7,572 nt of DNA from Oscillospiraceae bacterium (lineage in GTDB: Bacteria; Bacillota; Clostridia; Oscillospirales; Ruminococcaceae). The position numbers and the translations under genes are program-made. Under the pieces are notes generated by a model. That model searched no databases. It had not been told where the DNA came from and worked only from the letters and a program-made list of their open reading frames with translations. The stretch lies in NCBI GenBank assembly GCA_900765125.1, contig CAAFQL010000146.1, forward strand, positions 1 through 7,572, written 5' to 3'. This document shows, piece by piece, positions 1 to 6,403 of this stretch (the stretch's first letter is position 1; every line of letters starts with the position of its first letter).

Positions 1-584
1 TCTTCCATTGCAACAGGCACATTTTTCAAATAACCACTGTAAAGCATTACATTCATTGGCATATAGAATACAACGTACAAAATAACAACACCTATCATAT
101 TATCCATACCCATAATGGCTGTTTCCTTTACAAGCGGCATCATCAGTATTGCAAACGGTACAAACATACCGCTGACTATATAGAAATAAGCAAATTTAAA
201 TTCCTTACGTCGTGACATACTTCTGCCGATAGCATACCCTGCCATTGAGTGAATAAACAACGACAGAAGAATAGATGCACCTGTAATAATAATGCTGTTT
301 CCAAGAGAATGCCAAAAGTTTGTTACACGCATTGCCTCAGAAAAGTTTTCAAAGCTGAATTTACTCGGAAAACTTAGTGCACCTGAAATATCATTTGTCA
401 TTTCTGAAGGAGATTTCAACGCAATTATCACAGTCATATAAAGAGGAAATATTATCGTCAGACTTCCAATTATCAGAAGAACCGTCATGAAAATATTATG
501 ACGTCCGTCATTATCATTTCTTATCTGATCTGCTGTTTTAATATTTACCGAGGCTGTTTGAGTACCGTATTTTTCTAAACTCAT
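1..584 (-). CDS. Sugar ABC transporter permease, MalG-like, 3' end cut by window edge
   Basis: This is the second inner-membrane permease of a carbohydrate importer (CUT1/MalG type). It would form the translocation pore with the permease encoded just upstream. The window holds 194 codons, about two thirds of the usual 270-300. Translation gives a hydrophilic N-terminus of about 30 residues, then a first membrane segment around residues 32-55 (MTVLLIIGSLTIIFPLYM). Further hydrophobic segments follow, including FAYFYIVSGMFVPFAILMMP and MIGVVILYVVFYMPMNVM. The sequence stops at KNVPVAMEE, where the EAA loop that contacts the ATPase should begin, so that motif cannot be checked. The ATG at 584 overlaps the TGA of the preceding permease (ATGA). 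A strong AAAAGGAGGA site lies 6 nt upstream, so the start is firm. It is co-transcribed and translationally coupled with the two genes before it. The family call is solid; the sugar is unknown. Confidence 0.9.
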   Translation of the reverse strand, partial: MSLEKYGTQTASVNIKTADQIRNDNDGRHNIFMTVLLIIGSLTIIFPLYMTVIIALKSPSEMTNDISGALSFPSKFSFENFSEAMRVTNFWHSLGNSIIITGASILLSLFIHSMAGYAIGRSMSRRKEFKFAYFYIVSGMFVPFAILMMPLVKETAIMGMDNMIGVVILYVVFYMPMNVMLYSGYLKNVPVAME

Positions 585-1474
585 AGCTGTTCCTCCTTTT
601 TACTTGTAAGCCTTAGCTGAACCACAGAGAATGTTACAATGACTATAAAAAATATGACTGCATTTGCACTCTGGAAACCGAACTGACCGCCGTCCATGCC
701 GTTTTTATAAATAAGGTAGGAAATTGATTCCGTACTCTGTGCAGGCCCACCTTTTGTGAGAGACATTATCTGGTCAAATACCATAAGCATATTCTTTGTA
801 CTAAGAATCAGATTGGTTGAAATAAAAGGCAATAACAAAGGAAGTGTAAGCTTTCGGAATGTATACCACTTACCGGCACCGTCAATAGAACTTGCCTCGT
901 AAATATCCGTAGGAATAGTTTGCAAACCGGAAATATAAATAATGGTGTTCATTGCAACTGTCTGCCATACACCTACAATGAGAACTCCTACCCACGCCCA
1001 CCGTTCACTTGCAAGGATACTGTTCTTTAGAAAACCTATACCCACAGCAGAGCCAAGTGCCGGAATAATATAGGTAAACAAAAAACTGAAAATATAACCT
1101 ACAATAAGTCCACCTAAAATATTCGGCAAAAAATACAGACCTCTGAGCGTACTCTTGAATTTTATCTTGCTGCTGAGTCCCATTGCAAGAAGAAGTGATA
1201 TAACATTTACAAGAACAGTACCGCATATAGCATACTTAAATGTAAACATATAGGATCTTCCAATTCGCCTGTCCTGAAACAGATCTATAAAGTTACGGAA
1301 TCCTACAAAGTCATATGAACCGTATCCACGGTAATTTGTAAGACTATAGTATGCACCTGTAATAAGCGGAACAGTATTGAATGACACAAACAGTATAAGT
1401 GCAGGCAGAAGCATAAAAATATATGTCTTTGTTCTGTTTGACAACGGTCTTCTTATTTCTTTTGCATTTTTCAT
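581..1474 (-). CDS. Sugar ABC transporter permease, MalF/UgpA-like
   Basis: This is the first inner-membrane permease of the same importer, 297 aa, a normal full length for a CUT1 MalF-type subunit without the large periplasmic insert of E. coli MalF. Six hydrophobic segments are visible, at about residues 18-45, 75-100, 113-140, 160-183, 213-235 and 268-290. The cytoplasmic EAA loop is clear: E193-A194-S195 then D198-G199-A200, ending in LTLP at 209-212. This loop docks on the ATPase. The start ATG overlaps the stop of the binding-protein gene (ATGA). The site GAGGAGGG, inside the last codons of that gene, lies 6 nt upstream of the start, so the two are translationally coupled. The downstream permease is coupled in the same way. 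The transporter class is well supported. The substrate is probably an oligosaccharide by family and context, which is inference. Confidence 0.95.
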   Translation of the reverse strand: MKNAKEIRRPLSNRTKTYIFMLLPALILFVSFNTVPLITGAYYSLTNYRGYGSYDFVGFRNFIDLFQDRRIGRSYMFTFKYAICGTVLVNVISLLLAMGLSSKIKFKSTLRGLYFLPNILGGLIVGYIFSFLFTYIIPALGSAVGIGFLKNSILASERWAWVGVLIVGVWQTVAMNTIIYISGLQTIPTDIYEASSIDGAGKWYTFRKLTLPLLLPFISTNLILSTKNMLMVFDQIMSLTKGGPAQSTESISYLIYKNGMDGGQFGFQSANAVIFFIVIVTFSVVQLRLTSKKEEQL

Positions 1475-2757
1475 TTCAGTCCCTCCTCGTATTTTCTGAC
1501 CTTTTCTATAAGGTCTCTGTTATAACGCACCCATTCTTTGTCAAAACGCTTAAGAAAAGTATCAACAGAAGTTTCGCTGTTATCCATAAGAAACGTCTGT
1601 ATCATTGCGTCAACACTCATTTCGCTTGGGTAATGATGGTCATGATAATCAGACATTCTGTCTGCCTCAATGTACTCTCTCATACCATCAAGCATTGACG
1701 GAAGTGTGAAGTTGCCCTTTTTGCACGGTATCGCATTTTGCTCATCAAGATATATCTGAATAGTCTCATCATCAAACATAAATCTCAACACCTCATATGC
1801 AGCTTCCTTGTTTTTACATTCTTTCATAACTGAAAACTGCAAGTCCACGCCTGAGTTAAGAATATTATCAGATTCGCTTTCATTTGCAGGAAACGGAAAG
1901 GAATCAATGTCCATATCAGGATTTACTGATTGTATCTGCGGAACAGCGTAGCTGCCTATAATATACATTGCAGATTTGCCTCTTGCAAACGCTGTACAGG
2001 CATCATTATAACTATAAGCATAGGGATTTGGTTCTGCATACCTAAGAAGTTCCTTTGTCCTTTCAGCTACTTCTCTGTAACCCTCTGTAAATGTAGTTTT
2101 TCCGGCATTTACCTGAGCGCACACATCGGCATCGGCAAGACACACTGCAATAGCATTCCAAGGAGCAAGAGTTGTCCATGTATCCTTGAATCCGAAATAA
2201 AGCGGCTGTATACCTGCCTTATCAATAGTTTCACAAAGCTCTGTAAACTCAGTCCATGTCTTTGGTATTTCCCAACCGTATTCTTTAAACATACCTCTAT
2301 TATAAAGTATACCAGCTGCATTTGCAACATATGGAAGTGCATATGTTCCATCTGTAGGTATAAATTCCAGATCCTTATCTATCTGCAAATAAGCCGGCTT
2401 TATTTCAGATACTATTTCAATATCCGATATATCCATAAAAAGTTCGGCATCAAGAAAATTTGAATAGTTGATGTCACCGCCTATGCCTACAATATCCGGA
2501 TAATCCTCCCGTACAAGTCTTGTTTTAAGAACTGTCATAGCTTCGTTAGGTGATTCTATTTTCAGTTCAATGTTATCATGCGCATCATTGAACATCTGCT
2601 CTATTTTTTCAAATGCATGGGTAGCCTCCGGCTTATATTGGAGCATAGTTATCACTGTTTTACTGCTGCCTGTTCCATCAAAACTGCATCCGCCCATAAG
2701 CAACGCAGGTGATATAGTAAGTAAAGCAGCAAAAGCTATATTCTTTTTATTGATCAT
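1471..2757 (-). CDS. Sugar ABC transporter substrate-binding lipoprotein (SBP family 1)
   Basis: This is the extracellular solute receptor of the importer, 428 aa, the usual size for family 1 carbohydrate-binding proteins. The N-terminus is a lipoprotein signal: positive MINKK, a hydrophobic core, then LLMGGC with the lipidated cysteine at residue 24. Met at -3 of the lipobox is slightly off consensus, but GG-C fits signal peptidase II. The mature part shows family features: an early strand around VITMLQYKPEATHAFEKI, the NAAGILYNRGMFKEYG hinge region near residues 145-161, WTEFTELCETI, and an FARGKSAMYIIGSYA segment. The start is supported by GGGAGGA 6 nt upstream. It is the first gene of an operon with two coupled permeases and follows a terminator, so it should have its own promoter in 2758-2960. 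No ATPase gene of this system lies within the window. Ligand unknown; glycan oligomers are likely by family. Confidence 0.95.
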   Translation of the reverse strand: MINKKNIAFAALLTISPALLMGGCSFDGTGSSKTVITMLQYKPEATHAFEKIEQMFNDAHDNIELKIESPNEAMTVLKTRLVREDYPDIVGIGGDINYSNFLDAELFMDISDIEIVSEIKPAYLQIDKDLEFIPTDGTYALPYVANAAGILYNRGMFKEYGWEIPKTWTEFTELCETIDKAGIQPLYFGFKDTWTTLAPWNAIAVCLADADVCAQVNAGKTTFTEGYREVAERTKELLRYAEPNPYAYSYNDACTAFARGKSAMYIIGSYAVPQIQSVNPDMDIDSFPFPANESESDNILNSGVDLQFSVMKECKNKEAAYEVLRFMFDDETIQIYLDEQNAIPCKKGNFTLPSMLDGMREYIEADRMSDYHDHHYPSEMSVDAMIQTFLMDNSETSVDTFLKRFDKEWVRYNRDLIEKVRKYEEGLK

Positions 2758-2865
2758 CTGATATCCTCCCTTTTGATGTGTTTGTTTTTACTCCGCATAT
2801 TGATAACATTCATTATTCCACGTACAGATGACGATATTCAAGAGCTTAATGTCAATCTGCTTATA

Positions 2866-2894
2866 TTTATACTGTATTCAATAATTTGTTTCCA
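2866..2894 (-). promoter_or_regulatory. Possible promoter of the sugar importer operon
   Basis: The operon needs a promoter between the upstream terminator (ending at 2961) and the binding-protein start at 2757. The best match I see is TGGAAA (2889-2894), a 17-nt spacer and TATAAA (2866-2871), which would give a leader of about 100 nt. A second candidate, TTGAAT (2836-2841), an 18-nt spacer and AATAAT (2812-2817) preceded by TGG, is nearly as good. I cannot choose between them from sequence alone. The direct repeat ATCTGTA (minus strand) occurs at 2895-2901 and 2823-2829, just upstream of the first -35 and in the spacer of the second candidate. It could be a regulator site. Confidence 0.3.
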
Positions 2895-2960
2895 TACAGA
2901 TTTGTTTCATATTTTCTTTTTTATTTTTGTCTTTTATGCTGATAATATACAAAACCGCAC

Positions 2961-2995
2961 AAAAAAGCCTGAAAACTATGATAAGTTCTCAGGCT
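2961..2995 (-). terminator. Intrinsic terminator after the ABC-2 exporter operon
   Basis: On the minus strand a 12-bp stem, AGCCTGAGAACT with AGTTTTCAGGCT (one G-U pair), encloses the 6-nt loop TATCAT and is followed directly by a run of six T. It starts 25 nt after the stop of the ABC-2 permease gene. On the plus strand the wobble becomes an A-C mismatch and no T run follows at once, so it works in the minus direction only. It separates the exporter operon from the sugar importer operon. Confidence 0.88.
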
Positions 2996-3020
2996 GTAAA
3001 GTCTTAGATTTTTAAATTTT

Positions 3021-3791
3021 TCAACCAAGATCAGCTTTCATCTTTTTTCTAAAAACAAAAGCCGATATAACTGATGTCACAGCTGCACAGGCAGTAACCA
3101 CTATTATCGGCAAAATAAATCCGTCAAAACTGAATTCCATAGCTGCTGACGAACGTACTGCCTTTGTACAATAGAAAAATGGAAGGCTCTTGCATACAGT
3201 AAGCATAACTCCTCCTGTACCTTCTGCATCAAACCATATTCCACCCAGAAATGAACCAAGGGAAATTATTATAGAGCATACACCCGGTGCGGACTTTTCA
3301 TTGAAAATCGTTCCAAAAAGCAGTCCCAAGGTTATAAACATGATCCCCGATAGTATTATTGCAGCAAGCGACACAACAAAGCCTGCCAAAGAAAGTTTTA
3401 CTCCCACTATAAATGATATTATAAATGATGCTGCATATGTAATAAGGCATTGCACAACTGAAATAACGATCATAGGCAGCATATAACCTGCTATAAAATC
3501 AATTGACTTCATAGGAGAGGCATACATTCTCACAAGAAAAGCACTACTTCTATCTCCGGCAACAGTTATTGCAGTAAACAGCATTATAAAAGTCTGACCG
3601 AATACTGCCACTCCGCCGGAAAGATTGTCTATTCTGAAAATGGTCATACCAGCTTCCTTTGGAATGCTTTCATTTATGATAGTCATTATTATAAGCATAA
3701 CAAGCGGAAATCCGAGGCAGAATATGTAACTCAGCGGATCTCTAAGCATTTCCTTAATATTTCTTGATGCAAAAGCTGTTAATCTGTTCAT
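3021..3791 (-). CDS. ABC-2 type transporter permease
   Basis: This is the membrane half of an ABC-2 exporter, 256 aa, normal for the family. The layout matches ABC-2 permeases. There is a short cytoplasmic N-terminus (RNIKEMLRDPLSYIF), then a first membrane segment at about residues 22-39 and a short outer loop. A second segment around 60-80 is followed by the cytoplasmic stretch RMYASPMKSIDFIAGY, which resembles the conserved 'R..P.s...i..gk' loop. Four more hydrophobic segments follow, near 104-128, 133-160, 168-186 and 226-247, and the tail is basic (FRKKMKADLG). It begins one base after the ATPase stop (TGATATG). The GAAAGGAG site is 11 nt upstream, inside the ATPase gene, so coupling is likely. 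With the ATPase it would form a dimeric exporter in the cytoplasmic membrane. The substrate cannot be read from sequence; lipids, drugs or peptides are all possible. Confidence 0.9.
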   Translation of the reverse strand: MNRLTAFASRNIKEMLRDPLSYIFCLGFPLVMLIIMTIINESIPKEAGMTIFRIDNLSGGVAVFGQTFIMLFTAITVAGDRSSAFLVRMYASPMKSIDFIAGYMLPMIVISVVQCLITYAASFIISFIVGVKLSLAGFVVSLAAIILSGIMFITLGLLFGTIFNEKSAPGVCSIIISLGSFLGGIWFDAEGTGGVMLTVCKSLPFFYCTKAVRSSAAMEFSFDGFILPIIVVTACAAVTSVISAFVFRKKMKADLG

Positions 3792-3792
3792 A

Positions 3793-4521
3793 TCACTTTC
3801 TGCTCCTTTCAGCGATCTCTACAAAGGCATTTTCAAGTCCTGTTTTACCAGAAAGCTCTTCTATTTCAGAAAGGGTTCCCATAGCCGCTATTTTCCCGTC
3901 TATCATTATAGCAAGCCTATCAGAAAGATGCTCGGCTTCTTCCATATAGTGAGTTGTCAAAATAATGGTTATTTTGCCTTTTAAACGCTCTATTGCACAC
4001 CAAAGCTCTCTGCGTGCAAGAACATCAAGTCCAAGCGTAGGTTCATCAAGAAATAAAACTTTAGGTTCACTTATAAGTGCCATTGCAATAGACAGCTTTC
4101 TCTTCCATCCCCCTGAAAGAGTTTTTGCAAAAGACTTCTGAATGTCTCCCATACTGAAAATTGAGATCACCTCATCGGTGCGCTCCTTTATCTTAACCTT
4201 ATCAAAACCATAAACCTTTGCTATAAACTCAAGATTTTCACGTACTGTGAGGTTTCCGGCAACTGCTGTATCCTGCGGTGAAATGCCAATAACCGGCTTT
4301 ACCTCATCTGAATTTTTCGTACAGCTTTTGCCGCATATAAATGCCTCTCCCGATGATGGTACGGACAAACAAGAAAGCATTCTTATGGTAGTAGTCTTTC
4401 CTGCACCGTTTACTCCAAGAAGTGCAAAAAGCTCACCTTCTTCTACTTTAAGGCTGATATTATTAACAGCAACCTTTGTCTTATATTTTTTTGTAAGATC
4501 CCTTGCTTCTACCGCTATCAT
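3793..4521 (-). CDS. ABC transporter ATP-binding protein (DrrA/CcmA-like)
   Basis: This is the cytoplasmic ATPase that powers the ABC-2 permease encoded next to it, 242 aa. All nucleotide-binding motifs are present: Walker A GVNGAGKTT at 36-44, Q-loop glutamine at 83 (ISPQD), signature LSGGW at 135-139, Walker B VLFLDEP at 155-161 with catalytic Glu160, the D-loop LGLD at 163-166, and the switch histidine H191 in TTHYMEEAEHLSDR. That last stretch is typical of the DrrA/CcmA/NatA export group. Trp at the fifth signature position, where Q, M or E is usual, is a mild oddity. The protein lacks the C-terminal extension of drug-type DrrA proteins and ends soon after the core domain. The start is supported by AGGAGA 7 nt upstream. 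The gene begins 3 nt after the regulator stop, so all three genes form one operon. Confidence 0.95.
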   Translation of the reverse strand: MIAVEARDLTKKYKTKVAVNNISLKVEEGELFALLGVNGAGKTTTIRMLSCLSVPSSGEAFICGKSCTKNSDEVKPVIGISPQDTAVAGNLTVRENLEFIAKVYGFDKVKIKERTDEVISIFSMGDIQKSFAKTLSGGWKRKLSIAMALISEPKVLFLDEPTLGLDVLARRELWCAIERLKGKITIILTTHYMEEAEHLSDRLAIMIDGKIAAMGTLSEIEELSGKTGLENAFVEIAERSRK

Positions 4522-4524
4522 AAA

Positions 4525-4926
4525 TCATTCTCCTAAATATGATTCATTTGATGGAATATCTCCAAGATTAACAAGTGCAATACCCTTTTCTACATCTCCA
4601 ATAACAAGAATATTGTCTCCCGGCTTCAGATTAAAAACCTCTCTGCATTTTGCAGAAAGAGTTATCTGTCCCTTGCTGTTCATTTTAGAACATCCGAAGA
4701 TATACTTACCGTCTCCATTAATATCCTCTTGTATAATATTTCTGACAAGCATATCAACAGTTGTCTCATACAGATCAGCAAGCTTTACGCAGCTTTCAAT
4801 GTCGGGCATAGTTTCGCCTCGTTCCCACTTTGCTATAGCCTGCCTTGAAACTCCTAATTTCTCAGCTATTTCTTCCTGCGTAAGTCCCTTTTGTTTACGT
4901 AACACTTTAAGTCTGCTAAACCGCAT
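4525..4926 (-). CDS. XRE-AbrB fusion transcriptional regulator
   Basis: This is a DNA-binding regulator of 133 aa with two distinct binding modules. Residues 6-60 form a Cro/C1-type helix-turn-helix: LTQEEIAEKLGVSRQAIAKW spans the two helices and PDIESCVKLADLYETTVDML is the rest of the domain. Residues 76-120 form a SpoVT/AbrB swapped-hairpin domain, with SKGQITLSAKCREVF followed by KPGDNILVIGDVEKGIALV. The usual LPAKAR is LSAKCR here (Ser91, Cys94), and the new cysteine is worth noting. The start has CGAGGT 8 nt upstream. It is the first gene of an operon with an ABC ATPase and an ABC-2 permease 3 nt downstream, an arrangement expected of a local repressor of the exporter. GTAACAT repeats overlap its promoter, so autoregulation is likely, which is inference. 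The inducer is unknown. Confidence 0.92.
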   Translation of the reverse strand: MRFSRLKVLRKQKGLTQEEIAEKLGVSRQAIAKWERGETMPDIESCVKLADLYETTVDMLVRNIIQEDINGDGKYIFGCSKMNSKGQITLSAKCREVFNLKPGDNILVIGDVEKGIALVNLGDIPSNESYLGE

Positions 4927-4966
4927 ACATATTTACCTCGTTTTTTATAATCATCTTTTCATCTAT

Positions 4967-4995
4967 AGTATATCATATGTAAAATGTAACATCAA
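4967..4995 (-). promoter_or_regulatory. Sigma-A type promoter of the regulator/exporter operon
   Basis: On the minus strand, TTGATG (4990-4995), a 17-nt spacer and TATACT (4967-4972) give a good vegetative promoter, with transcription predicted to begin near 4960. That leaves a leader of about 35 nt before the regulator start at 4926. The -35 box overlaps one GTAACAT repeat, so a bound protein there would block polymerase. Confidence 0.7.
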
Positions 4996-5021
4996 CCAAC
5001 CGTAAGTAACATTCATGTTAT
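4986..5021. repeat. Operator-like GTAACAT repeats at the regulator promoter
   Basis: GTAACAT occurs at 4986-4992 and 5006-5012 in the same orientation, exactly 20 bp apart, about two turns of the helix. The inverted copy ATGTTAT follows at 5015-5021, and the core TAACAT-TC-ATGTTA (5007-5020) is a perfect palindrome. The 4986 copy overlaps the -35 box and spacer of the regulator promoter; the palindrome is just upstream. This arrangement fits a dimeric XRE-type repressor, probably the XRE-AbrB protein encoded next to it. The repeats are seen directly; the binding protein is inferred. Confidence 0.5.
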
Positions 5022-5059
5022 GATTAGTAGCATTTTATTGTTTTTGTAAACAGGTATAT

Positions 5060-6334
5060 CTATTTTCTTAGACTTTCCTCAATTGAATAATCGCCGTAAG
5101 TTACATCTTCGCTGTTATAATAATCCCATTGGTCATCCGGATCATCCACTGAGAATAATTCTCTGTTTTCATAAGCGATATAATTATCCCATACAGTTGC
5201 TGTACAATCCCATGCATTAAGAAAATACATTTTGCCGCCTTTTCCGTTGACATCTGTATCCATATATGCTTTATTGCCGTAAATAAATGCATTTCTTCCC
5301 CAGCCCTCATCCATTTTAGACATATCAAAGACATAATTTATTTTATCACAGCCATTACGATATCCTGTACTATATCTCAAAATACAGTCATTGCCCTTAA
5401 TATTAACAAAACTGTCTGCGTAATTTTCACCACTCATTCCGGTTCCGTCAAATGTACAGTATTCAATAATCGTTCCTGTTGTATATTCCTTAACATCTAC
5501 GTGTTCTGCTGCAACATTCGGACCCAGACGACAATTTCTTATAGTATTATAATCGCAGGAATATCCATAACCTGTCGTGGATTTTGAACTACCTACATAA
5601 ACAGCTTCACCATATGAAGGACTTACAATACCGGTATCATGTACATAACACTCTTCCACAAGGCAATACGAGCTATTGTCACGAAGATGTATTCCCTCAC
5701 TGCCAATATTATATACTTCACAGCCAATAAGCTTGGTATAATTCGAGTTATCAACAATAATTCCTTTAGAAGCATTCGTTACAATTATATCCTTAACGAT
5801 CCACCAATCACCTGTGATCGTCAAACCATAATTGGAAGCTGTTGTAACTCCGGAAATAACAGATGGATTATCAGGATTTTCAGAACGCAATGTTATAGGA
5901 GATTCTTCCGTACCGTCTGCTTCTCCCGTGAACATACGACCCTTTGGTGTAGAACCGCTGTAAACATATTCACCTTCAGCAAGAACTATCTCATCTCCCG
6001 GTTTTGCAGCTGCCAAAGCTGCCTTTAATTCTTCCGTATTTGTAACATATATGGCATTTGAAGGTTCTTCCGGATTCATAAGCTTCTGCTTTATAAGGCA
6101 CAAGTCAAATATATTAATAATATTATTACCATCAAGATCTACTGCCTGCTTGTAAGGCAGTTCAGTATCTATTTGCAAAAGCCAGCGGTTTAACATAACA
6201 GCATCTGACAGGCTAAGCGTCCCGTCACCATTTACATCACCCGATACAGTATCATCACTATAAGCAGTAATATTAGCTGAACTTCCTAATATTAAAGCAG
6301 CACTCAAAACGGATAGTATGTTTTTATATTTCAT
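5060..6334 (-). CDS. Secreted dockerin-bearing right-handed beta-helix protein (putative polysaccharide lyase)
   Basis: This is a 424-aa exported protein, probably a carbohydrate-active enzyme carried by a cellulosome-like complex. Residues 1-24 are a Sec signal peptide (MKYKN, hydrophobic core, ITAYS). Residues 31-88 form a type I dockerin with two calcium loops: DVNGDGTLSLSD at 33-44 and DLDGNNIINIFD at 66-77, each followed by a helix. Residues 93-400 look like a right-handed parallel beta-helix. The opening stretch (EELKAALAAAKPGDEIVLAEGEY, then ADGTEESPITL) resembles the N-terminal coils of PL6/PL9-type lyases. Repeated N- and C-rich coils follow, and a conserved-looking EHVDVKE cluster lies at 277-283. 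I cannot assign a lyase family or substrate. The dockerin is at the N-terminus rather than the common C-terminal place. The start is supported by AAGGAG 8 nt upstream. It stands alone between mrp and the regulator operon. Confidence 0.88.
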   Translation of the reverse strand: MKYKNILSVLSAALILGSSANITAYSDDTVSGDVNGDGTLSLSDAVMLNRWLLQIDTELPYKQAVDLDGNNIINIFDLCLIKQKLMNPEEPSNAIYVTNTEELKAALAAAKPGDEIVLAEGEYVYSGSTPKGRMFTGEADGTEESPITLRSENPDNPSVISGVTTASNYGLTITGDWWIVKDIIVTNASKGIIVDNSNYTKLIGCEVYNIGSEGIHLRDNSSYCLVEECYVHDTGIVSPSYGEAVYVGSSKSTTGYGYSCDYNTIRNCRLGPNVAAEHVDVKEYTTGTIIEYCTFDGTGMSGENYADSFVNIKGNDCILRYSTGYRNGCDKINYVFDMSKMDEGWGRNAFIYGNKAYMDTDVNGKGGKMYFLNAWDCTATVWDNYIAYENRELFSVDDPDDQWDYYNSEDVTYGDYSIEESLRK

Positions 6335-6359
6335 AAACCTTTCTCCTTTAAACGTTTTG

Positions 6360-6398
6360 AAAAAAGACCGCTTCAGCTTAAATAGTGCAGCGGTCTTT
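6360..6398 (-). terminator. Intrinsic terminator of mrp
   Basis: On the minus strand a perfect 10-bp stem, AAAGACCGCT with AGCGGTCTTT, encloses a 16-nt loop. Its 3' arm runs into six T. It begins 6 nt after the mrp stop codon and ends only 25 nt before the start codon of the dockerin gene. The dockerin gene must therefore be transcribed by read-through or from a promoter lying in or before the terminator. Confidence 0.88.
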
Positions 6399-6403
6399 GT
6401 AAA

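Noticed and set aside
1930..2463. Plus-strand open frame of 177 codons opposite the sugar-binding lipoprotein
   Set aside because: The Cys- and Ile-rich, low-information translation has no domain, and the opposite strand codes for a complete binding protein.
2773..3015. Plus-strand 80-codon open frame in the gap before the sugar operon
   Set aside because: It runs through the exporter terminator and the importer promoter region, and its translation is a low-complexity Phe/Ile-rich string.
4247..5005. Long plus-strand open frame of 252 codons opposite the ATPase and regulator
   Set aside because: It is antisense to two genes with intact motifs, has no recognisable domain or ribosome site, and runs across their promoter region; a shadow frame.
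5041..5054. Small hairpin after the dockerin gene considered as a terminator
   Set aside because: The stem is only 5 AT-rich pairs and no T run follows on the minus strand.
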